This document shows, one piece after another, positions 20,892-32,373 of a stretch of 64,000 nucleotides of DNA. A model generated the notes under the pieces. The model was not told the origin of the DNA and searched no databases. It saw only the letters and a program-made list of their open reading frames with translations. Positions within the stretch are counted from its first letter, which is position 1, and the number at the start of each line of letters is the position of its first letter. The DNA comes from Gentiana macrophylla (lineage: Eukaryota > Streptophyta > Magnoliopsida > Gentianales > Gentianaceae). The position numbers were made by a program, and so were the translations under genes. The stretch lies in contig CM047810.1 in NCBI GenBank assembly GCA_026214975.1, positions 96,054,316 through 96,118,315 on the forward strand. The letters run 5' to 3'.

Positions 20892-21162
20892 GTCCATCAC
20901 TAGCAATAGGCGTGCGCCCAACTGTATTACCGGCGAACACTAGCCTTCGGCAGATGCAATTTTAAAACGGCCAAACTTTTTCATTTGCAAAGAAATAAGA
21001 GAGAGGGAGAAGTATTGGTTTTTCTCTTCTTAGGAGAAATTGGATTTCATCAATTAATGGAGAACTCTTGGATCAGCATCATCATCCTCAACTCAACATC
21101 ATTCACCATCGTCATCAACTCTGTGTTTCTTCATTGCATGCACCATTCTCAAGGCCGAGAAC

Positions 21163-22202
21163 CTAGGTAGCACGGAGGCCGCGTGTCCCGTGTCGGACAC
21201 GCACCGGACACGGACACGCGGGGGACACGCCGGACACACCACTGGACACGGTGTCGGACCGAATTGTATTTTTCAAAAAATTCAAACACGCGAGTCGGAA
21301 CTCGGACACGCGAGTCAGACCTGGGACACGCATGTTTAGTTTTGGAGACGGTATTTCTTTTTTTTTTCTCTGACTCTAGATACAATAATTTATTCTGAAT
21401 AAAAAACTCTTATTTATTTTTTAAAATAAAAGCTCTAATCCCCATGTGCTATGCCATGTGTTTTATAATGACCAAACCATACATATTTCTCTTGTTTGGT
21501 TTTATCATTCACTTTATGAAATTCATTGAAATGTGTTATTCTTTGTCGAAAGTGAAAACATTGATCATCTTCCTTTTTTTAAGCTCGTATAATATATAGC
21601 CGTAATTTGGGACGAACGTAGTACAATTTCATTTCTTGAGTTAACTAATGTCACATTGTAGGAGTATTTTGTGTATTTTGGGGTGACATGACATCTAACT
21701 CAAGAAAGCTAAGTATTTCATTTCTTGAGTTAACTAATGTCACATTAGATAAACCGGAGTTGGAATCCGTCTTTTGTCAGGATGTTGGAGATGATGTTGA
21801 ACTATTCATCTATTGCAGTAGTATTTCATGTATTTTGTGTTTTTGGGTGACATCTAACTCATGAAAGCACTTTGGTTTTGAAAATTCTAACTATGATGTT
21901 TTGTATTTGAAGCCGTGGGATGAAAGCGTACTACCATGGAGCCCATGATTATATTTTTGGTTATTATGCTTGGGTTAAATTTATCATTCTAGTGCTTATA
22001 GTATTTGATAATTACCTTTTAGTCCTTATATTTTTAATAATTGCATACCAGTCCTTATACTTTTATTAATTACATTTTAGTCCTTATACTTTTAATATTT
22101 ACATTTTGACCCCGCACCCGTATCTTATATTTTTTAAAACTTCCGTATCCCGGTGTCCGTATCCGCGTATCCGTGTCCATGTGTCCGTGTCCGTGCAACC
22201 TA
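21163..22202. mobile_element. Non-autonomous Mutator-like element, about 1.04 kb
   Basis: The ends read CTAGGTAGCACGGA and TCCGTGCAACCTA, imperfect inverted repeats. The 9-bp sequence GCCGAGAAC occurs on both sides (21154-21162 and 22203-22211), the duplication length of Mutator-like transposases. Both subterminal regions carry many GGACACG/CGTGTCC units in opposite orientation. No transposase is encoded. Confidence 0.65.
21990..22110. repeat. Tandem TTAGTCCTTATACTTTTAAT units
   Basis: Four degenerate copies of a roughly 32-bp unit inside the Mutator-like element. Confidence 0.65.
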
Positions 22203-22394
22203 GCCGAGAACTTCAAGGCAATCTTTAAGGGCTCTTGGAGCCATAAACCCCTAGTTTAGTTTAGCCTAGTTTTAAATGTAGATTAAGAAGATTCTTACCA
22301 CAAGCTCTAGATGTTTTTTTGTGGTTGAAGTTGAAGTTTGCATGCATCTTGATGTGTATTAATTTTGGAAATAATTTTTTTTTTTTTAGGAAGG

Positions 22395-22560
22395 AAATAA
22401 AGTTAAGTGGTTTCCTAACTATTAAGAGAAAAATAATATTAATTTTGGAAACAAAAGTGGTTCCTTAATTATTGCAAAAATTAATATTAATTTCGAAAAC
22501 AAAATTGGTTTTGTAATTATTAAGAGAAATTAATTAATATTGGAAACAAAAGTGCATATG
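22395..22560 (+). repeat. Three tandem copies of a ~50-bp AT-rich unit
   Basis: Each copy runs AAGTGGTTTCCTAA, TATTAAGAGAAA, TAATATTAATTTTGGAAACA. A single-to-double copy lies in reverse orientation at about 5265-5330. This suggests a dispersed repeat family. Confidence 0.6.
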
Positions 22561-22795
22561 TTTAATAGTATACTTACATTAAAAAAGAACTATATGTGTA
22601 TTTCTGTTAGGATCAAGTGTTTACCGTTGTACTAAAACCAAATGGTAATAGTAAATGTAAAGAACTATAGGTGTATATTAGTAATATAACAATAAATGGA
22701 CTCCGGAAGATCCGCCGGAGTGGAGATGCCCTCTAAAACATCACTTCTAATGGATTCCGGAAGAGCCTCCAAACCTGATCTCGTTTGAGGGAGGA

Positions 22796-23027
22796 TATTA
22801 GAATATAATATTAAGAGATATGATGAATCTCAAAAAAAGAGATAAAGTTGCCATTGATGGGAATTATCTTAAAATAAAATATTAGTTATTTATTTTGAAT
22901 TTAAATTACGTATAGATAATCATTTATTATTATTTTTTATTTTATTTTTAATTGTATTTATCTTTGAATTTTTCCTATATAAAGAGAAGTGATGTAATTA
23001 TTTTTATTTAATCCAATAAAACATTAA
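22796..23027 (+). mobile_element. Short copia-like LTR remnant
   Basis: The purine tract TTTGAGGGAGGA is followed by TATTAGAATATAATATTAAG and, 230 bp on, TTTAATCCAATAAAACATTAA, with CCTATATAAAG between, as in compact copia LTRs. The expected first bases TG are TA here. It directly abuts the LTR of gypsy element A. Confidence 0.4.
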
Positions 23028-23579
23028 TGATATGTCTAAATAGTGCCGCCGCTACTGAGCCACCGGACAAATCCTATCTAGCCACCAGGTTGGATAAAAT
23101 AAGATCCGCGCCATAGCATCCATGGCGACAATCGAGATGAGATCGCCAAGTTCGTGTCTCCGCTGAGGGCTTTCAAACTTTAGTTTAGGGGGCCGATCTG
23201 CGATCCACAAGAGGAGTCCATAAGAGACCACCCAAGCACTCGGAGGGAATAGCGGAGGACATGCAGACATGGCGAGGGACATGCGATCTTAACGACCACT
23301 TAGTCGCGCCGCCAAGATATTTTGTCGACTTGTCTTAAGCTTAAACCCTAATCTCCCCTCCTCCCTATAAAAGGAGGCTTTATGTAAAAGAAAGGGATGG
23401 ACAAAAAATAATGAAGAGAACAAAACTTTGTCAAAATATTTACTCACTAGCTTTCATACACACCGCTGTATCACCGCCATGCACCACCGGCCTTTCGTCA
23501 CTCAGACACACATTATAAGCCAGATATCCACTACATAAAACCACCGCTACACCCCCGTGATAATCTCTATATTATTAGT
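23028..23579 (+). mobile_element. 5' LTR of Tat-type gypsy element A
   Basis: It starts TGATATGTC, similar to the TGATATACC start of element B's LTR, and ends immediately before the primer-binding site at 23580. CTCCCTATAAAAGGAGG at about 23364 is a clear TATA box. No matching 3' LTR was found, consistent with loss of the right end of element A beyond 42104. Confidence 0.6.
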
Positions 23580-23595
23580 TGGCTCCGTTACCGGG
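23580..23595 (+). other. Primer-binding site of element A
   Basis: TGGCTCCGTTACCGGG is identical to the site of element B (44539-44554). It would pair with a tRNA ending CCCGGTAACGGAGCCA; from memory plant tRNA-Glu ends ...CCCGGCAACGGA(G/A)CCA, closer than tRNA-Asp (...CAACGGCGCCA). Confidence 0.65.
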
Positions 23596-24324
23596 AATGT
23601 AGCAAGCTTTCGGTCTTTCAGACTTGAAGATCGTCTAGAAAGCCTACGTACGGCGAGGTCGGAGATCGTCATCTTCAACGTTTCTTCAGACGCAACGAGG
23701 TCTTCTTGCTAAAAGGAGAAGTCTTGGAATCTATCTCAACGAAAGGAAAGACAAAAGAGGTAACTTTAACAAAAGCTTGCATGAAACTCACGAGTTAGCG
23801 TTTGAGAAATCACCTCTCTCACAGTGTTCTTCGCTCAAGTTCTTGTTTTTTATTAAGCTTTCAGAGTCTTGGGAGCCGTACGCTCATATTTGTGTTAAAA
23901 GGCCTGAGATATACCGAGCTTGCATTGAAGAAATCACCTATCTCGGTATCCTTAGGGTCCAGTATCACCACCTTACCAGAAAAGAGCCTAGTTATCGTCT
24001 TTTTTTTCTTGTCATTTGGAAGCCACTCTGTCAAAAGAAACCCCTTTGTTTCCCTGATAGTGCATGTGTTTTCAAGAGAAATAGGCATATAAAATTTCCG
24101 GGGTTTTTGCGTTACAATCATCACCCTTTTCCCTTGAAATTCATATTTCCGCCCACTACTTCATCTGAGCTGTCACTGTCCAAAAGATCTCCGTTTAGCT
24201 CCCCAAAAGTCAAATAAAGTACGAAGTAGTTGAGGGTGTCAGAAAAGATCAGGTTGTCAGAGCAGTCGGTGGTGACCAGATTAACGATCTTATCTCCAAG
24301 CAAAATCAGCTCGCACAAATTACG
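23596..24324 (+). other. Leader of element A
   Basis: Open frames occur on both strands (for example 23777-24217) but none has a recognisable domain; I treat it as untranslated leader. Confidence 0.4.
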
Positions 24325-25289
24325 ATGGCAGGAAGTAAGGGTTCACCATTAATACTGCAAACCCCGACTAAAGGGGGAGCGTCCAATCAACACCACACTG
24401 AGGGTGGAGGAGAGATATTTGATAATCCCACTGCAGATTAGGACATGTCGCAGAGAGAGGATCTAGCCGCTGGCGATGCCAGAAATGTCTTGAATCAGAA
24501 ATCCAAATCTAAAGAGGCTGTTGCGGCTTTAGAAGAGGCCCGCAAGGAAAAAACTGCAATCGGGGCGACTAGACCACAAATAAGCCAAGAGGCGGTCCCA
24601 AAAGGATACCCGATTCCATGAGGACCCGAGGTCACGAGAAATGAGGGAATCGCCAAGTATGCCGAAACAATGTACTTGACCAATTCTCGGCTAGTAGCTC
24701 TTGGTCGGGCACCATTACCGTCCGAGCGCGATCCTCCTGGGCGCGAGGTCAACCACAGGGCGCCAGGCATGAGGCCGCCAAAGTCGGCTTCAAAGAATAC
24801 AGGTTGAAGAGAGTGTTCAATCATCAAGCCGAAAGGGTCGCAGGGCAGATCGGGAGGCCGTTCAAACTTCGATTCAACCTGGTCACGAGAATAAAAAAGG
24901 GAAAATCAAGGAAAGAGGATCCATTCTCAAAAGGCTGGGAGAAAAAGAAAATGCTCCCGTCTTGAGCCGTCTAGGTCCCCCGAAAAGAGGTTTAACGCCC
25001 AGGCAAGAGGGGAGGGATGAACGAGATGCTCGTTTGATCATATGAGAAAAGCGATCCCAGCAGGAGGAATCACGAAACCATGTGGACTCAGAGTACATGT
25101 CTGAGCGGGCAGTTGAACCATCCCCGCCCAAGCGAGGAGTTCATCCCATCATGATCGAACAAATGGAAATAACGAGGAAAGAGATCGCAAAGCTGAAAAA
25201 GTTGAGGCCCACTGAAAAAGCCACCCCGATCTCTGGAATAGATGTACTCATCAAAAGAATCACAGAGACCCTGCCAACCAAGATGGAAA
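24325..25289 (+). pseudogene. Tat-type gag of element A, N-terminal part
   Basis: ATG at 24325 opens MAGSKGSPLILQTPTKGGAS, and fragments such as NEGIAKYAETMYL and KRGVHPIMIEQME follow. Stops occur near 24440, 24620 and 24810. The low-complexity, charged N-terminus before the capsid-like domain is usual for Tat gag. The frame is cut at 25289 by an 11-kb insertion and resumes at 36375. Confidence 0.55.
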
Positions 25290-26013
25290 TGTTAGGAAAT
25301 CAACGCGGGAACGCAGCGGAATTCAAAAATTTGATTTCCTTTTTCCCAAGATCGACTTCGTTTAAGCAATAAACGAATAAACTATAGACGGCGGTTACCT
25401 TGGATGATCTAAAAGATCGACGCTTTGACCGTCTAAGGAGAGTAGTTCGACATGGAGCCGCCCAAGTGTTCGGCCTCTGCCGCCATCCACACGAAACAGA
25501 CCGCGGAATCCCACCATGGATTGCTACCGAAAAGTTCCGATTGCTAGACCGAACCTTTTCTTCCCTCACAAACTCACTATAGGAAGCCCCTCTCTTTCTT
25601 ACACAAGAACTATGAGTTCTTGCAATTTTTCACAAGAACAATTGCTCTTGGAAGAATGGTGTGTGAAGAGCTTGGCAAGCCCTCTTATTTATACTAGAGA
25701 GAGGCGCCCCTATTGCTTGGAGAGGAGGAGAAGAAAAATCTCTTTCCAATAAAATAAGGAAAAACAATTAATGTGATTGATTTATCTCTTTTAATTTAAT
25801 ATCTTATATTAAATGAATCCATAATTTATAATTCTCCAATATCTTATATTGAATGCAAATTATGTTATTACTATAAATCAATTTACATACATGTGTATAT
25901 ATCACATATATATATTATCACACATATAAATCCATTTATATATATAAACATATGCACCACTTAAATATGCATCCTTTGACACGTGAATGTACATACATAC
26001 ACAATTCACGCCA

Positions 26014-26017
<4 letters not shown>

Positions 26018-26089
<72 letters not shown>
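26018..26089. repeat. (TA)n microsatellite
   Basis: Roughly 36 TA units, expanded relative to the other LTR of the same element (about 33090-33105). Confidence 0.9.
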
Positions 26090-26098
<9 letters not shown>

Positions 26099-27302
26099 TA
26101 ATATCTAATATTAATATATGGTAATACCATTAATTAAATTGCACAATCCAAGTGTATCTTATACACTCCAAAATTGCGCCACCTTTAGCCAATAAATTGG
26201 CATCCGGAATATTCTTTAATTAATATAATATTATTAATATCTTGTATTTAATTTATTCATAATAAATAAATACCACCATATTAATTTACCACTATAACCT
26301 TTATAGTCTCGAGATAAACTTTCCTTTTTTGGTTATCATCTATAACCACATTTTAATCCGGCTAGATGTTCATATGTGTGTGACCCGATAGGCTTCCGAA
26401 TATGTTGGCCGTAGACACAAAGTGCAAATTACGAAATTGCCCTTCATGCCTAACGATCACGGGATAGCGTCAAAGCAACACACCGTGACCCCAATCATCG
26501 GAAGAGTCAAATGCAATGACTACTACCTTTCATGTGAAACAGTTACCGTGTAACTTACAATCTCATCGCTGTAATAATATCCATACGGTCGTACGTCGAG
26601 TGTCAAACATTAACGACCGTATCTTATAATCTGGATATCAAGCTCTCTCGAAGTAACTCATTTACTCCCACTTTGCAAAGATTCACGAGAGTAAGACATT
26701 CCTTATAAGAAGGCCATTTCGGATATTCGATCCCAATCATAGGATACGCGATTCCCGGACGACCAATCATGTATACTCCGCATGCTTCAGTATCATACCC
26801 AATCACTACCGCATGATCGCCCGTGGCTAGGGGAAACCTCAATAGTGTCAAAGCATGACAATCCACACCGTGATGCCATGAAGACTCGGTCAAAGGATAA
26901 TTACACAACCGTCACATAGTGTGACACTTATCCGTAAAGTGGGTCGATCTAACGTCGCATTCTCAATACACGTCCACGTGCACGGTCCAAGTGTCTCTAC
27001 ACTTCGATAGAGCGAGATCTATCCCCGCCTTTAAAGACGAAAGACATCTAATACGTGCTAGTCTGCTTATACTATCAATGCCCTGTTTAATAGTACATCA
27101 CCTAGAGACATTTAAGTATCAAACTTATTAAAGTGATTAGAGATCTCATCAACCATAATCGCCTATCATGGTTTCTCTATCACAAGATAATACTAAGGGC
27201 GTTATCATATAACAATTCATAATTGGTTCTTTAAAAGAACATATATATGACAACGAGAAAAGCCATTTAATATATGTATAAACATAAAGAAATAGTAGAA
27301 AT

Positions 27303-27320
27303 GATCCGACCGGTCGGATC
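27303..27320. promoter_or_regulatory. 18-bp palindrome near the LTR end
   Basis: GATCCGACCGGTCGGATC is a perfect palindrome 38 bp inside the LTR start (minus strand). The partner LTR has it at 36313-36331 with one extra central C. Confidence 0.6.
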
Positions 27321-27358
27321 CGGTCCAACCCGATTGGGTTTAGGACATTATTCCAACA

Positions 27359-30300
27359 ATCTCCCACTTGGCCTAAAACCAATCACTAGCACACACAAGA
27401 CCAAGTTGAAACACAAGAATCTCATGCAATACTCGCAACCAGCCCTAGCCATAAACGGATCGCTATCCATGGGGACTCGGACTATCTTCATATCATGTTC
27501 CAAATGACCAAGTCAAAGGAACCGACTCAACACACACACGAATCTCGACGAGACCACTGGTCCTTGCTTCAAGCAATGAATCCACTTACTATATCGCCTA
27601 TACTGAAAAAGTGGAAGAACCATTATAAGGTTCATGAATGAACCTTCTAGATCCATGTCTTTGCTCCCGCTAGCCTCTAAGGCACTTCTTGTGTTTTGGC
27701 CTAGTTGTAGAATTTACTGAGTGACCCATAGGCTAGAACATTTCCAGACTCAACTGTATCACTTAATCAAAGTGATTGCAAACCCAGAATGTAGCTCCCA
27801 CTCGCCTTCATAAGACTCAGGATATACGTCTGTATATCTACGTTTATTTAATTCCAAGTTTCAATAAACTAGGAATTCTTCCTTAACTTGTTTTAAGGAT
27901 ATTCTCGACATTCACCAGATTTACTTTCATACTTTCTCATGACTATTCATGGACTATGAACATCCGGCATCTCCTATAAGATGGTTCCTATCGCAGTAGC
28001 GAAGGAAACCTTCCATAAGCATCATCATCTTTCACCTCATCTTTAGGACCAACGTCCTAACATAGATAGATCTTGCGATCTATGCTAAACTTCTTTTAGC
28101 ATCACATCTATATAGGTAAACTATAATTTAACAGCAGTTAAATCCATTACTATAGATTCTTATTTCTAAAATAAGAACTGCTAATCCAAGTGTTTTCGTA
28201 AAGACCTTGAACTACCAAACATTAATTGACTGTGACATGGGGTGACAATTCTCGAGAGAGATATCCAATACCTTACTCAAAAATTGTAACACACTCCCAC
28301 TATCCTTCTTGCACATTGGCATATCCTTCTTTTGACTAAATCAAACTCCTTTGATTATCTAACAAAGAAACCGTCTAGAGAAACTTGTTTGAGTCCATAA
28401 ATGGATCTCGTGGGCTTACATATCATGTTGTCGTCTATGAACATCGAGTTGTCTGCCCAACGTCTTCAACACTATCCTATAGTCATGATACAAAGTTATA
28501 ACAAGTATTATCTGAATAGAACTGGGCTCAGCCTTACGGGGACATTCCCTCTAGGTAAGACAGACTAGGTTCATAACCTGGTTGTCACTGATGGAAACTA
28601 ATTCAGATATTATGGCTCCTGGCCATATCTCTCAATCTTGCCTTTTAAACATTCTTTCATAAGTCGTGAGATATACATTCATCAAGATGAACATACCAAC
28701 AGCCCTTTTGGGCTTGAGGTTATCCACAGACTTCTGAACTTTTGTGTGCACTTTGAAAGGATCTACACCTCATCGCTATGTGGCGTCCGCTCACGTTCCT
28801 ATGGTTGAATAACTCCTATGGTTCTCAAACTACCTTTGAGATCTAAATCTACTCCCACTGTTTCTTTTGGAAGAAACACTTCCTCTAGAAGACAACATGT
28901 TTGGAGACAAACATTTTGCTCCACGGACAAGTAAACAATATCCAGCGTACTTTGCTAAGATATTCCACAAAGTTGCATATGTCGTACTAGGCTCCAAGCC
29001 TTTCGACTTTGCTTATGACAACTTCAAATCATCGGTTAAGATAGAATCGATATTATCTTCTTCCATATCTAATATGGAATATATTCAACCTTTATTTTGG
29101 AACTAGGTTAAGCATAAGGGCACTTATCCCGAAGCGGGTAAGGATACTTCGCATGGCTTGCGTCCACACTTTTATCATATAAAGTGTTGTTTCCATTTCA
29201 GAGCACAATCTAATTGCGTATCCCAAAGATGGTATCCTTCAAGGAGAATCTTATTCCTTTCAGACGACTTACAAACACCCTTCGAGTATTAATTACTTCA
29301 GTCCAATTGAAGATTAATTCCTAAGTAGCTCATCAATCTCATATTCGTACTAGCTCGAACTTTTCGGGCTTTCCGAATTGTCGTACTTCAATAAGTACAC
29401 TTGACTATTTCTAACAATAGTTATAGAGATTAACAAACAATTATTTGTAGCATTAATTGTCATAAGCCAACAAACATCGGTATGTTTAGGCTTTAGACAA
29501 TTTTTCTAGATTTTTACAACCTTTTCATAAAAGGGTATTTCAGTCATCTTTGGATAAGATACGTATTACCCACATAATTCATAATCACATGGTTCAGACA
29601 TCATCTAAATGACATTTGATTATACGTTTCTCTTCCAGAGAGTCGACATCTAGAACAACTACAAATATCAAAGATAACAGCCATACAAATATTTAGTCGA
29701 GATCTCATCACATATATCAACTATACAGTGACATCAATCTAGTATGTTAGATTCAGTGACCTTCCAACTTTATCGGAATAACATTTATTCTTTACAATTG
29801 AATATGTCTACTAAATCCTAACAAATAACTGAAAACATATTCTTCATAAGAACCGGAACATAATAACATTTATTTAGTTCCCTTATCAGTTTACTAGATC
29901 CAGAATATAGTAAGTGTCACAACGTTTGCTTCACCTTCCATATCTGTATTTAATCTTTCTAATTTAATCACACTCGTAAGATATCATATATCTAAGAGTT
30001 GACTTGAACTTAGATAGATTTATCTCAACTCACTTGCCTAGATTAGAAACTTCAATAAGTTCTTTATTTAAGCACATGCCCTAACTTTCCTTTTAATCCT
30101 TTAAGCACTTGAAAAATGTTTCTTATTGTAGTCTTCATAAGACTTAAGATAGATCACAAGAGCTATGTTTTCAACTTCCTTTCATAAAGGAAATCTAAAG
30201 TTTATTAAATAGTTTATTTAACCTTTTGAATCGTATTCAAAACATTGACTATTTAATTAACCTTAAGCAATGACAGGATTAAGTCGATACTTAAATCTTA

Positions 30301-32373
30301 CAATTTTGAAAACAACCTTTCCAAAATTAGACGTGGTCATTTTTATCCAACGTTTGAATTAATTGTCATCGTATGACTGAATGATCATCTTGGATCGTAT
30401 CCAATATATGACTAATTTCGTTGAAACTTATTTCAAATGATTTAATCATATCATGAGCTTCCGCTTTCATTAATAATTAAAGCCTTGGAGTACTCCATCA
30501 AATATGTAGCCTCCTTGTCTCTAACTACCATAACGGGATCTCTCGTGTCATTGCTTATTTTAAAAGGATTAAAATTACTCAACCATATTTGAGAACGTTT
30601 CTCAAAAGGTAACAGTCATAATTTGGTTTTACTAATCGAGAATAAAACATAAATATAAAATTTGCTAAAACTACAACATAAAAATAAAGATAAAAGAGTG
30701 TTGTTGTCTATACACGCAAAATCAAATATGGTCTTTGGGATTATGATTTTGCTCCCACTAGTCAACTACTCCCAATTGACTTTCAAGAATATTTCAAAAT
30801 TTCTTTAGTGGCTGGAGATCCAATCTAGTTACCTTGATTCCCGGCGGGGGTCGATCACCAAAGTAAATTCGAAAGGTAGGTAACTCTTTACCATTCACAT
30901 CTCTATGTGATTCTCAGTGGTTGACTAGTCAACTCTTTGGCGATACACATCACTATGTGTTAGTCAACCCTTGTCTCTAAAGTCGAGGCGGCCTGACGGT
31001 GGCCAATCACCGAAAGACTCTAGTCAAGTCATAACCCAATATTCACGAGATCTCATACGATCATATCTCAATAACGACGATATACCCGAGGTAGGTCAAC
31101 TCCCGGCGGTGGTCGATCAGTTGGATCCGAACACAGGCTCTTCACCGTCGTTATAATATTGGGAGACAATATTTCGACTTGATTTTTGTTGTGGAAGTAT
31201 TTATGTAAATTAATTCACTTAATTAATTTTAATTACGGTCTCATCAAATATATCTATCTCTATAGACATACATCCTACACATTTATCTAGATCGTGCCTA
31301 GTCATGCATCTATCGTATCATATAAAATAAATACAAGCACAAAATAAATAAATGCGTAAAGTAACCGGTATGATCATGGACTTTTCCTAGGTGCGGTTTC
31401 GAATACAAACTGACGAAACCGCGGGTCACAATCTAAGGGTAGCTGCAACCGCCAATAGGATCTTTAATGCTCCATTCTCCAATGGGATCTTCATTTTCGT
31501 CTTTCTTTGGTCTCCATCTTCTGCTCCATTCTTGTTACATTTAATTCTATCTAATAAAATAAATACACCCGCCGCACACGGGGGAAGCCAACGGGAATGG
31601 GATAAATGCAGAAAATAAACTAGGTCACGTTCTTCATAACGGCCTTGGTTAATTTTTTAAACCAACAGAAAAATTAAATCATTCACATCTATCCTATCGG
31701 TCGAGTCCATGATCAATCGGGGTCCATATAATCATATTATATCTACTATATCTATTCCATACAATAAAATCTTATGAAAAAGATAAAATTAAAAATTAAC
31801 TACTTGCGTCTTAATTAATCAATTAACATTTAATCCATTAAATAATTTTATCTAATCAATTAACTAATTAACATTTAATTAATTAAATGATTTTAATCGA
31901 AATAAAATTAACGATTAATTTTAAATGATTTTAATTTTAATTTTAATTAATTAGAACTATTCTAAAATTAAATTAAAATTAAATCTCTCTTTGTTTCTTT
32001 CCTTTTGATTAAATAATCAAAAGGGATGTCGTTGGTTTCCTAAACCATGACACGACTAAACAACGAGATATCTATGCACAATAAATATCACGGGACGAAA
32101 AAGTCGAGCACATCGAATTAACGAAGAGTGGGTTCACCGAGAATCCATCACTCAACCTCGACTTAACGTATCGTGATTTGAATCTTGCATCTATCGACTA
32201 ATCACAACTATGAACTACATTGAAACATAAAATACACATAACAAAATAATTTCTTTTCGTGTATCGTTTTACGAATCAAAATATATCATCTTTTAATTAC
32301 GTGATTTAAACGATAAAATTAACTACGCAAAAAACACGCTCATTGCTTAAGCTCAAGCTCGCTCGATACCACC
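27359..32373 (-). other. Interior of the non-coding element
   Basis: The polypurine tract (27359-27374) is next to the 3' LTR and the primer site (about 32360-32373) next to the 5' LTR. Between them no frame exceeds about 80 residues and none has a retroelement motif. CTCCCACT recurs at about 27790, 28290, 28853 and 30752. Three related blocks (CCCGGCGGGGGTCGATCA near 30841, GACGGTGGCCAATCA near 30996, CCCGGCGGTGGTCGATCA near 31103) lie in the leader part. Confidence 0.6.

Larger units (their letters stand above)
20365..22360 (+). mobile_element. Gypsy LTR-like segment carrying a Mutator-like insertion
   Basis: It starts TGATGCATTTCACTATATTT and continues with ACTCTTTTGAGCATATTTG, the style of large Athila/Tat LTRs. 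It includes direct repeats, a palindrome pair and, after the Mutator-like insertion at 21163-22202, a leader-like stretch (AAGGGCTCTTGGAGCCATAAACCCC). No gag or pol adjoins and the right border is lost around 22360. The assignment as LTR is by pattern only. Confidence 0.4.
25290..27358 (-). mobile_element. 3' LTR of the non-coding element
   Basis: 2069 bp. It is closely similar along its whole length to the other LTR. Its (TA)n tract is about 70 bp, against about 15 bp in the partner. Confidence 0.8.

Noticed and set aside
20985..21170. 61-residue frame starting MQRNKREGEV
   Set aside because: Sits in the leader part of an LTR-like segment and crosses the Mutator-like insertion border.
23777..24217. 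146-residue plus-strand frame and an 87-residue minus-strand frame in the leader of element A
   Set aside because: The two overlap on opposite strands, neither has recognisable motifs, and the position is a leader.
28867..29106. 79-residue plus-strand frame in the non-coding element
   Set aside because: On the strand opposite to the element, no domain, and isolated among short frames.
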